Shown here piece after piece: positions 10,771 through 21,799 of a stretch of DNA of 64,000 nucleotides. Source of the DNA: Chondrilla cf. caribensis (Eukaryota > Porifera > Demospongiae > Chondrillida > Chondrillidae). The DNA is taken from contig OZ026564.1 of NCBI GenBank assembly GCA_964020155.1, positions 3,216,223 to 3,280,222 on the forward strand. Direction: 5' to 3'. Under the pieces are notes generated by a model. The model was not told the origin of the DNA, searched no databases, and saw only the letters and a program-made list of their open reading frames with translations. Each line of letters starts with the position of its first letter. Position 1 is the first letter of the stretch. Both the position numbers and the translations under genes were made by a program.

Positions 10771-11427
10771 CACATACTCTGCTCATTGTTCACTTGCCAA
10801 TACGGTGTGTGGTGTATTATAGTTCAGCTAGTGAGACAGAGTATGTGTGCATGTGATCGGATCAAGCAGTACACCTGCAATGAATTTGTAGACCATTTTG
10901 TTTCTGCCCAGAATATGGTTAAACTATATTATTTATCTATGCATGCATTACTGATGCAAGGGCTTCTGCTCATATGTAGGTGTGACTGAGGTATGTGATC
11001 ACCTAATCAGTACTTCAAGTGTTAGAGGACTGAACATGTAGGAGGTTACACAACCATTAAGATGGCATGTGGTGTATGAATAAGTGACATTTGTCTCTCA
11101 GACTGCACATGGGCTGGGCATGCATCCATGCCAAATATGGCTACCATGTGTCACCCCATAACCTTTGATCCCCAGACCTTATCAAATGAAACCATAGGAA
11201 CTTACATCACCCAAGTTGCAAACCCTGAAGAAAGGAATTCATTCTCTCACTCTCAGTGTGAGATAACCACTGCTTATCAAATCATCAACTAACAACTATC
11301 AAGTTTACAAAAGAAACCATTACTAAATGTACTAAATCGTCTAAATGCATTGCACACCATAGATTATGTGAGATTCTTAGTAACTAAGCTGTTTGATTCT
11401 ACAGTTATTAATAGCTACATATAGTAA

Positions 11428-14148
11428 CTAAATGAGAATGGTTCCCACGATTGCCATGGCAACACACAAGATGACAGTCATGATACTCTTGGCAAGTGGA
11501 GCACTTCCAGAACACTCAAAGGTGAAAGAAGAGATGTTACCAGCTCTGCCATCAGATGACACCAGTTGGACCTGTATGAAGATTAAAATGGACACATGTA
11601 TGCATAGGTTATACTGATATGCACACAAGCCTGCAAGTGCATAATGCCATGTAAGCATAGAGAGGTTGAGTGTCATGCTCAAACATATACACACTGTGAC
11701 AGACTAGTACAATACATTGGGGTCTATAGCGAGTACACACAAACCTGAAACTGGTACATAACATTACCAGAACCACTACTGGTAACATTTAGATCAACTG
11801 TTGATGGAGAACTGAATAAAGTGAACATCGCTTGAGAAGAATTCACTGATCCAATTCTCTAAAAGATGAACAAAACATGATGATCTCTTAGCATTCAGTG
11901 AGGAGGTCTCATTGTCCAACCACCTACATTGTAGTTGATGATAATGGTTGAAATGGTTGCATTGTTCTCATTCCACCTCACTATCCCTGAGTTACAGTCA
12001 ATTGAAGTACCTGTGAACTCAAGATATGCTTCAGGGACTGAAGAGGAGTGGAAGGAAGAGAGAGTGGACAGAAGCAGTGGTGCAGGGAGTAACTATCTTG
12101 TAATGTGAATGAATATCACTGTATGTACCCACCAAAAGGCAAAGTTGTCACTGTCATTGTGTTCGAGAGAATAGTGACTCCAGATTGAGTAAGACCGCTC
12201 ACTATAAGATGGTAGCTAGTGAAAGGACTGAGACCAGAGAGGATCTCTCCTTGTGGAATACTCGCGTAGTTCATTTGTACATGACCATTGCCACCAATTT
12301 CACTAGCACTGACTGAGTAGACTGTTATGTTATCAGGACATGGTCCCTCACTGATAGCCTCAGAACCAGAGATGTTGACTTGTGTGTCTGACACCACACT
12401 CACAGTGAACATGAGAGTAGGACGAACTGTTAAAATGGAACACTAACGATTATGTTTAATACAATATAGAATCATGTAGTATAAGCCACGTCCATAATCA
12501 TGGTGTATGTTCATATTTAATGGTTACTGCACCAGCATAAATTTCTGTCCACTTTTCATAAAATATTTACCATGTCAGAGTCACCAACAAAAATGTATGT
12601 GGGAGGATCAGTGACTCCCCACAAGAAATTCATATCCATGTCACAACCTAGGAATTGAAACTGTAAACAGGGTTGTTACATGCAGTAACAAAACTGTTTA
12701 TACAACCTTCTTGGTGAATACAGCAATTGCATACATTTGTCATTGCCATGGGAACATGTTTGACAAATTACAGTATAAATTCATTGCTATAAATATGACA
12801 TTAGTTTGTACACACATGTAATCCTATAATATCATTTTATATGTATGAATGGGCCATGTATGAGCAAACAAACATACACATTATTTTGGATAATTACATG
12901 CTGCATGTAATTATACTGCATATAATATTATACTAATGTCAATGCCATGGGAACATACCTAGATTCCTCAGTGTAACAAGAACTCCAGACATGCTCACTG
13001 ACCCTACATTATCTAATTCAAGCATGAACTGTACACCATCGGTGTTGTTGTCAAATGAGGTTATGGAGACATCAAATGTTCCATTTGCACTCCGTCTGTC
13101 ATCAGAGCGAGTGAGACTGATGCGGGGGATTGACACAGTGAAGTGAGTTCCTGTCAAGAGGAGTGAGATTGAAAGATTCATACATAAATTAATCAAATAT
13201 CACAAACATAGTAGATATACACACACTGTATTCGATCGTTAATTGTATTGAAAAATGAATTATATTCATACAAGATAATTATAATGATATACCTAAGCTA
13301 ATGATCATCAAGGGGTGAGGTTGAGCTTGTTGGTAGGTGATGGTTGAAGCATGGAATGCAAAACCAGGAACTAGGCTAAGTATAGTATGTGTTCAATTGT
13401 ACATAATTACTGTGATCACACACAAATCTAGCAAGACTGTACATTTGATCCTGTTCGGGCTCGAGGTCATATGACTGTACATGTGAGTATCATGTGACCA
13501 CAAAATTTACCAACCTTGCATGGCGGAGCCTTCCTGTACGCTGAGACCCACTGTGGATGGTATATTTCCACTATTTGTACTCACCATATCAACAAAAATG
13601 GTTGTGTTGAGAGTTGTTCCCTCACACACAGTCAGGTTGGACGGAGTAAAATTATCATCAACTGGGTAGTACAAAAATAGGCAAAATTCAAATGATTATT
13701 GGGTACTCATTGTCAAATTTCTCCTGGTCTATGTACAGCACTACATGCACTTTTCACAAAATATCATAGAGACTGATAGCTATGACAAAGAGTTTAACTT
13801 ATTTCAAATGGTAAACTGTACATATTTTGAGCAGAGCACACAGCAATCATAGCTAACTTGTGTCAACCACATTAGTCTCCATCAGTCACTGTAACATAAC
13901 TTGGCAACAATTATTTATATAAATTCATGATTGCTATATGTTCTGCTAATAATTTCTAATAAGTTCTCCTCAAAACATATTATCCTGTATATGCCTATTT
14001 CAAACTTTTCACAATATGAAAAATGGAATATAAATTCTGATAACAATAGTGTCCATGAACACAATTTCTAACCAATTGTTAATCCACTCTTGACCGAAAC
14101 AATGAATTGTCCACTTAGTAACAGAAGCACTGAAAGAAAATACTCCAT
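11428..14148 (-). CDS. FN3 surface protein, copy 2, probable GPI anchor
   Basis: Exons 14148-14073, 13661-13515, 13150-12959, 12426-12133, 12037-11928, 11858-11745 and 11571-11428, all with GT-AG borders. Phases close to 359 codons (358 aa). Residues 1-22 are a signal peptide. Residues 26-138 form an Asn-glycosylation-rich domain I cannot name (SNLTVCEG, SANGTFDVSI). About 139-237 is an FN3 domain (LSGLSPFTSYHLIVSG) and about 238-330 a second FN3-like domain (GIVRWNENNATIS, VMYQFQVQL). The protein ends in a hydrophobic stretch (SIMTVILCVAMAIVGTILI) with no cytoplasmic residues, preceded by small residues SGSA. That is the layout of a GPI-attachment signal, though a tail-less TM is possible. 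Likely a cell-surface adhesion or recognition protein. Function is inferred only from domains. Confidence 0.75.
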
Positions 14149-14279
14149 CCTGTTCAGACTCTAGAACACAGCTACTGCAGGTGAGGTCCTAGTTTGTCAA
14201 AACTTTTACTATAATAGTTATGTAAAGATGAACTATGATTATATAATAAGAGGCTCTAGTCAGTATTCAAGAGAATACC

Positions 14280-14410
14280 AACGTACAATAGTCCTGGCTG
14301 GTTGAAACAGAAGAACAAACTGAGTACTACTCTTCAGTACACAATCTCTCTCACTAGCTGAACTACACTGCTACACTGTAGGTATGTGCTGTTGGAGGAT
14401 ACTTTATGTA
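14280..14410 (-). promoter_or_regulatory. Conserved 5' flank of FN3 copy 2
   Basis: Nearly identical to the block upstream of copy 1. It ends where similarity to the copy 1 unit stops, near 14410. Confidence 0.4.
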
Positions 14411-15255
14411 TCACACACATACACCTATAAGCCATACAATTACACCCATTGGCAAGAAGAATCTTGTGATAATTCAATTGCCTACCTCCAGATATTGATT
14501 ACACTTAATCAACATTACAACAGCACATTCCATCCCAATGACATTATACATGTAGACAGCAAGTTTGGAGAAACCATGGTTACTATCTTGACTACAGAAA
14601 TCCCAAATCACTTTGAGTGTTCACAATTTGCATTCTTCAAATTTTAGGAAACCATAGCAAACAGTTGGAGTTCATATCAAATTCTGTACTTTGAGGGGTT
14701 ATACTGTGGATTCAGACTAGTGCAATGTTGGACCAGGTATCCTCATTTAGCTTATAGTAAACCTCTTATTTGTAATTTAGCACTGTATCACTCTGTGTAC
14801 AAGAGTATCCAATGATGGTCACACCTATTGAGTGCTAACCCAACACCATGATGAGCAGATATCAATGAAAAACAGTTACAGTGGTAACTATGGTAACACA
14901 CACTGGAATTAAGTGACCCCAATAAAACAAAACACTTCCCTATAGCTAGTGAACAAGGGAGGGCGGAAACTCTCCCAAATTATTGTCTTGCTGTTTGTCG
15001 ACGGCATTCTCCAATATGATTCACTCAAACATGGAATTTCAATAACACACATTCAAATCACATCATGCATGTAAATAGATTGTACGTACACTTGAAATAA
15101 TTGGCTAATTCAATTAGTACAACGTCTTAGACTACCATTATTGTATACTGCATAGCTTATCATGGATTAATTCTAATTATTGTTCTAATTGTTATCACCT
15201 TGTGAAATTCACAAATTTCAATGGGCAAACATCGACACTAGATTGACTCTACTAG
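14411..15255. other. Spacer between FN3 copies 2 and 3
   Basis: Not shared with the spacer between copies 1 and 2. A frame at 14384-14647 has no recognisable content. No gene is supported. Confidence 0.4.
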
Positions 15256-18200
15256 TTACATGGTAGTGAATGCCATGATTGCCATGGCAACACACATCAC
15301 TACAGTCATGATACTCTTGGCAAGTGGAGCACTTCCAGAACACTCAAAAGTGAAAGAAGAGATGTTACCAGCTCTGCCATCAGATGACACCAGTTGGACC
15401 TGTATGAAGATTAAAATGTACAAATTTGAAGATCACGTATTTGCAGCAAATTATCAAGAATGCATAATAAAACCAGATTCCAAAATTACACCCTGCTTGC
15501 CCTCCTTGATAGCAAAGGTGGACAAGGACCTCTAACTCCTGACATTCTCCACTTCCAGTTCATATAAGCATAATCCTTCCCCCCTCCCCCGGAGTAAGGG
15601 TCAGAAGATTAGGAATAGGACAAGATCAAATCTACATGCACTGATGTATATGGGATGCATTATAAGGATTCATTGATTGTTATGAAAACTCGTAAATTGC
15701 TATGAAAACACTGTTTAATGTTTTTAATTGCCTAAAGACCTTCTAATGAAATAAATAACATATTAAATCCATCACAAAACACTGTTACAGTATTTACATG
15801 TGGACCACTGAACACATGTACATTCATATGCACACATACACACAAACCTGAAACTGGTACATAACATTGCCAGAACCGCTACGGGTAACACTTAGATTAA
15901 CTGTTGAAGGAGAACTGGATGAAGTGAACATCGCTTGAGAAGAATTCACTGATCCAATTCTCTAAAAGATGAACAAAACATGATGATCTCTTAGCATTCA
16001 GTGAGGAGGTCTCATTGTCCAACCACCTACATTGTAGTTGATGATAATGGTTGAAATGGTTGCATTGTTCTCATTCCACCTCACTATCCCTGAGTTACAG
16101 TTAGTTAAAGTACCTTGAAATTCGAACGCAAGTTCTGCCTCAGGGACTGAAGAGGAGTGGAAGGAAGAGAGAGTGGACAGAAGCAGTGGTGCAGGGAGTA
16201 ACTATCTTGTAATGTGAATGAATATCAATGTATGTACCCACCAAAAGGCAAAGTTGTCACTGTCATTGTGTTCGAGAGAATAGTGACTCCAGATTGAGTA
16301 CGACCGCTCACTATGAGATGGTAGCTAGTGGAAGGACTGAGACCAGAGAGGATCTCTCCTTGTGGAATACTTGGGTAGTTCATTTGTATATGACCATTGC
16401 CACCAATTTCACTAGCACTGACTGAGTAGACTGTTATGTTATCAGGACATGGTCCCTCACTGATAGCCTCAGAACCAGAGATGTTGACTTGTGTGTCTGA
16501 CACCACACTCACAGTGAACATGAGAGTTGGACGAACTGTGAAAATGGAACACTAACGATTATGTTTAATACATAGAATAATGCATGTAGTATAAGCCACG
16601 TCCAAATTGCATGAATGTACTCTTTACCAGGATGGTGATAGTTTATTATATATTATGGTGTTTGGTTGGTGCACCAACATAAAATGTCCGTCTATTATTC
16701 ATAAATATCTATCATGACAAAGTCACCATCAGAAATACTAGTGCTGGGAATTGGTTGTAATTTTCTAATCAATTATCAGTACATATTAACCAATTGATTA
16801 ATTAATCACCCGAAGTAAATAAGTGGGCATATATAACCGGAAAGCAGTAGTCATCCATCAGACATAAAGTGACGTCCATAGAGTCCTTCTCGTATTTCAG
16901 GCACAAATTGAACCTGTGGAGTGAAGGTTCTGGGTAAGAAGGTGGGAGCGGCTTCCTGTTCTATTCACTTAATTACTTCCTGTGATTAATTGACTAGCTT
17001 GCACTATTGATGATAATCAGATTTGAAATGAAAATTGATCAATCGTCCCAGCACTATAAGAAACACATCTGAAATAATCAGTGGCTTCAATACAAGATGT
17101 ATAGAGAAACTAAGTGTTATAATTTGTAGCAACAATACAACAGGTTTTTTCATACATGAAGCGACTAGTTCATTCATGATACCAATTGCCAAATTGATGT
17201 CTTAATTATTATTATGAAAAGAGCAAGATTTGGGAATCAATACTGTTCACTCCCTATTTAAGTCATTTTTCTTTATGTCTACTTAATTAATACTGTTATT
17301 TATTCTTTGCTTATTGCAAAACTTGTATCTAAACAATTTCTGCTATAATTATATGATTTTAAGAACCTATCTGATAGATATAGGTGAATTGTGTGTGTAC
17401 GAGCATACAAACATACACACACATTTGGTGAATTATATACAGCAAATGCATACTAATGTCATTGCCATGGCAACATACCTAGATTCCTCAAGGTAACATT
17501 AACTTCAGACCCGCTCTGCAATGTTACATTTCCTACGCTGGGTTTAAGCATGAACTGTACACCATCGGTGTTGTTGTCAAAAGAGGTTATAGAGACATCA
17601 AATGTTCCATTTGCACTCATGTTATCAGACCGAGTGAGATTGATGGGTGGGATTGACACATTGAAGTGGATTCCTGTCAAGAGTAGTGAGACAGAGCAAA
17701 TAATGTACATGATTGATCATACCTCTCACACATGTATGAGATAGTGAAACCTTGTCAATCCATCACAACTTTAGTATGTGTATGTGATATTACACACACA
17801 ATTATCACATGTGGTTCTGTGTGTGAAGCCCTCTCATTATAATGATGGACAAGTGCTGGTGGGCCTTCACCTAGCTACAAGAACAATTGTACAAAATATT
17901 GATTTGGAACTGTTTTATAATTATCTATTAAATCATTGCATATCCATTGTACCAGGGTGGAATTTAAAAACATTGACACTCAAGTTCATACTGTTACTAT
18001 AGCATGAACCCTTACTACATTATGGACTTGTGTTATATCAAGCTATACATGTACCATTTGAGCTCACACAGTTCTGGCCCAACTGCATGACTCTGATGAA
18101 GGCTCTTGCACAAGTAAAATAGCAGGTGAGACTAGTGGGATTCTGCTTGTGATCATGTATCTGTGCATGTGATGTTGAAACTTTCACCAACCTTCCATGG

Positions 18201-18407
18201 CAGAGCCATTCCGTACCATCAGATCTGCTTCAAGTAGCAGTGGTAAATTACCAGTACTTTCCAGATCAAGAACAATGGCTTTGTTGAGGGTTCTTCCCTC
18301 ACACACAATCAGGTTGGATGGAGTAAGACTATCATTAGCTAATTGAGTACAAAAGAACTAAGAGTTACAGTATGCAATGCCTCACACACGCACACACACA
18401 CATGCAT

Positions 18408-18471
<64 letters not shown>

Positions 18472-21400
18472 TGGTGTTTAGGAAAATAACGGGATTTATT
18501 TTCTACTAAGAGCTTGTGATGCCTAGACTAAGCAATTTAATCATGCAAGAGTGCTCAATGCTGAAACAGTTCAAATGGAACTATGGAATAATTGTAAGAG
18601 AGCTGTAATCTTCAACATCAACAGGTCAGCAATATGTAAAGATCAGAAAAACTCCTGACAAGGTTAAATGAGAGGGACCAAAGTTACTTTCAGATTATCC
18701 AAGGGAAAGTCATTTCATCTAGAGAAAGAATCCTGATGACTGTTTTATGACTGCACTGTACCAGCCATTGACGAGGAATTTGAAGAGTGTTGCTATAAAC
18801 GATGTCTGCCTCTATCACCATTAGATGCTTCCTCAGGAAGTAAGACTCTGAACTATACCAAGCAACACCACAATTGAGAGCATTCTCTTACGACAACAGT
18901 TTGGAATCCTCACATTCTCCAGCAAGACAGATAATACTATAGGTCACATACTTGACATTCTACACAACTGAGTGGCTTGCCAAGCTCGAGGATACTGGGA
19001 AGTTAAGGTCCAGCCTACTAGGAGTGGCTGTCACAGTCTCTAAATCTCTATAATCCCATTGAGAATCTACAGAATATCATTAGTCGACGATTTCATTGCC
19101 AAATGTGTACGTGGTAAGCCGGATGAACTTTCAAATTGTTTTATTTGAGATTTGAAATACATACCTTGCCAAATGGGATATTATGCTGGAATTTGTAACA
19201 AGTATGTCTGATCATTTACAAGCTGTAGCAGATACATGTGGTGGACTCACTGAATATTAATAGCAAGTAAGACATGTATAACAAGATTAAAAGGTCCAAC
19301 TTATCATTTAAAGTTGAAATTATGAATTTACTTTGAATTTAAAAAACCTAGCTACAAACAGCCATCTCATAAAACGTACAGTACTGCTTGAAAGTAATGC
19401 ATCCTGTCATTCCCGTGTACATGATCTGAGAAATACTTTCCAGGTTTATAGCATATTATGCATGCATTAATAATTGTGTGTGTTCGTTCTTGTTCATGTT
19501 TCGGATTACGTTATGCCAGCCCGTTTATCCAAGTCATTACAGCAATTTTAAATGCGTTAGAATTGAGTGTGGAAAGTGGGCTTCACTTGATTTTATTCAA
19601 TACTGCCTCATCTTTCACAATGAATGATTATTATTATAATTTATATTGTGCTTCACTTGATTCAGTACAAGTCCATCTATGGCGCCCTTTTCCGAAATCG
19701 TCAGTCGCTCTTACGCAATTTCGACACACGCAATTCGAACGCTAATGAAAAGTACTGTACCTTCGACAGAGCGTTCATTTGATCACGGAAGACAGATTCA
19801 TTCAAGAGATCGTTCGCATTTATATACGCGGAGAAGGCATCGATACCACAAAGGTCACCATACATTGATGGAATTACCGCTTGTTATCTTTACGACTGAC
19901 CTTCTTCATATCGCGCTTCGTCTTTTGGTTGCTAGTTTAAAAGATCCAAATCAAAGGCTTTATATATTTCATTCATGGAATTTGGCTTCAATCTCTCTTC
20001 CAACTGCAATGTCGTGTTTGTTCACGACGTGATTCGCGTTTACCCGGCGCGCGGGATTCGTTTTCCTACGATACGGAATCGATTCTTCTTATGCGTATTC
20101 TACAATATCGCTAGTCTAACTAGTCAATCAATCAATCAATATTATTAAAGTGCACCACACCATAAGGTGCTAGGACACGGATAGGTCCAATGTAGCACTC
20201 CACAAGATACAATGGCAATTGGGTTATCATACATAAGAAACAATAAATATAATAGTATTATTAATAAGAAATAGGTTGTGAACATTACATCTCGAAACGG
20301 GCATACCACATAGAGCTAATACATCGTCTAATACAGTTGTTTGAACAAGCAATAGATAGAATAGCTGCCGTCCGTTGCTCCAGAGTTGCCCCTTCGGGTA
20401 GGTCTTTCAATGCTTGTGCTGTAACTAGTTAGACCGCCTCCTGCCCTGATCCGAAACGCCCTAAGGGCGTTTCGGGTGGGAGACGGTCTAACATAGATAG
20501 CGATTAGTTCACACCTCTGGCGCGTGACTTTCAGCGAATCAGAAGTTCTTTGCCCAGAATTCTGGGCAAAGAATTTTTGATTAATGAGATGGGTAACGGA
20601 AGTGACCGTAGTGTGAAGGTGCACACACAGTACATTTTGATTGTCTGTGGTTGAGATGAACGGAGCTTTGCCTTTCGCCTTATTGAGAATCAAGCGAGAA
20701 AGCATCGTATTGTCTAAAGAACTGAACGCGTCAATAGTTAGTGTATTTTCGGGACAAGATACCGTCGTTTGCCTGCCAACTGGACACGGTAAATCGATCG
20801 TTTTCGAAGCTTTACCTTGGTGCCACAAGAAAATAACTTATATTTACTTTTGGAGCCAAATGGCTCCTTACAAAGTCTACAGAATCGTTTATAAATCTGC
20901 GTCAAATCTCCTTCACCGGAACCGTTCGTTGCAGTGAGACGATGAACCCAAAAGTCACACCTCTTAATGCCGAGGTGTGAACTAATCGCTATCTATGTTA
21001 GACCGTCTCCCACCCGAAACGCCCTTCGGGCGTTTCGGATCAGGGCAGGAGGCGGTCTAACTTGTTAGACTACAATATCGCGTATACTTCGAACAGTTTC
21101 GTGGTGGAGATTATACGGCTAACGATTTATGAGATAATACGGGCGATTTTCCCACTTCTTCGAATTTCGAGGCACAAATTGTACGGCCTACAGTGTTTTC
21201 GAAGTATACACGTATCCCACACGCGTGTTTAGGTATCGCTATTGTCAATCGGTAGAGTACAAATCGTTCCTTTTCTTCTGGCTAACACTATACTGATCAA
21301 CACTAATTTTATAGCTGATCTAGATCCGGCCGGATCTGATCAAAACATTATTGAGACACACTGAAAACTGGCACTGCATGACATTGTGTATTGCCTATAT

Positions 21401-21554
21401 TCTCCCTCATAATTTCGAAAATACATGTACTCTCAGACTATACTAACACACCAAATAGCCTATGCACACATGTTTAACCTGAATATGAGGTAGACTCCAC
21501 TGAAACCATGAACTGTCCGCTTAGTAACAAACACATCAAAAGGGAATACTCCAT
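15256..21554 (-). CDS. FN3 surface protein, copy 3, with a large first intron
   Basis: Exons 21554-21479, 18338-18192, 17673-17479, 16535-16242, 16146-16031, 15961-15848 and 15399-15256. Exon sizes match copy 2 except +3 and +6 nt in exons 3 and 5, and the model closes at 362 codons (361 aa). Signal peptide MEYSLLMCLLLSGQF; exon 2 reads NDSLTPSNLIVCEG; FN3 domains as in copy 2. The C-terminal hydrophobic segment ends MAIMAFTTM with no tail, again GPI-like. Intron 1 is 3.1 kb against about 0.4 kb in the other copies because of a CA tract, a Tc1/mariner relic and a CpG-rich insert. The link of exon 1 to exon 2 across that intron rests on homology and phase only. Confidence 0.7.
18382..18470. 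repeat. (CA)n microsatellite
   Basis: A nearly pure CA tract in intron 1 of FN3 copy 3. Confidence 0.9.
18480..19125 (+). mobile_element. Decayed Tc1/mariner-type transposase relic
   Basis: One plus-strand frame near 18915-19110 shows the C-terminal half of a Tc1-like DDE transposase interrupted by several stops. LQQD marks the second catalytic Asp region, then EWLSQSLNLYNPIENLQNII corresponds to the family motif W-x-x-Q-S-P-D-L-N-P-I-E-N-L-W. An upstream FNINRSA stretch may be the helix-turn-helix remnant. Inverted termini were not found. It is dead. Confidence 0.6.
20112..21072. mobile_element. Non-autonomous DNA transposon, 9-bp TSD, long inverted arms
   Basis: The element starts TAGTCTAAC and ends GTTAGACTA, and is flanked on both sides by CAATATCGC (20103-20111 and 21073-21081), a perfect 9-bp target duplication. 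A second, much longer inverted repeat of about 95 bp lies inside (20422-20516 against 20972-21066, two mismatches noted). Each arm contains its own hairpin built on GAAACGCC/GGGCGTTTC. The target-site length and long arms fit Mutator-like (MULE) elements, but no transposase is present, so the superfamily is inferred. Between the arms is a helicase-like fragment. Confidence 0.65.
20656..20937 (+). pseudogene. Captured RecQ/DEAD-type helicase fragment inside the transposon
   Basis: A short frame reads SGQDTVVCLPTGHGKSIVFE, which is helicase motif I (Walker A, GHGKS) with its usual hydrophobic lead-in, preceded by an N-terminal IKRESIVLSKEL segment. Homology ends after EALPW and the remainder is unrelated, so motifs Ia to VI are missing. 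It sits wholly between the inverted arms, as expected for a host or transposon gene piece carried by a non-autonomous element. The long minus-strand frame here is its shadow. Confidence 0.6.
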
Positions 21555-21679
21555 CCTGTTCAGAATTCAGGATATATACAGCTGCAGCAAGTCCTAGTTT
21601 GGCAAAAATCAGCAGTTAGAAAAGAATCTGATGAACTGCAATCATAATAAGACCCTCAGCATTCCAAATTATACATTGA

Positions 21680-21790
21680 CTTACGATATCCTGGCTGGTT
21701 GAAATAGAAGTTGAACTCACAGTTATACTTCAGTGTAAAATCTTCCTATCTCACTAACTCAACTATACAGGTATACTGTTTATATACCCT
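21680..21790 (-). promoter_or_regulatory. Conserved 5' flank of FN3 copy 3
   Basis: A diverged version of the blocks upstream of copies 1 and 2 (CTGGCTGGTTGAAATAGAAGT, CTCACTAACTCAACTATACA). Confidence 0.35.
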
Positions 21791-21799
21791 TAGAGTATC

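Larger units (their letters stand above)
19480..21250. other. CpG-rich insert in intron 1 of FN3 copy 3
   Basis: CpG is visibly more frequent here (GTTCGCATTTATATACGCGG, CCCGGCGCGCGGGATTCG) than in the flanking TpG/CpA-rich DNA. It has no clear gene; the frames at 19458-20032 have no recognisable motif. It includes the 961-bp element below. The compositional contrast suggests a young or differently methylated insert. Confidence 0.4.

Noticed and set aside
19679..20032. 117-codon plus-strand frame (MAPFSEIVSRSYAIS...)
   Set aside because: No splice context, no motif and no codon pattern distinct from the other frames of this CpG-rich insert. Kept only as part of the insert description.
20328..20828. 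166-codon minus-strand frame as a gene
   Set aside because: It runs antisense through the inverted arm and the helicase fragment, has no recognisable motif, and is explained by the transposon.
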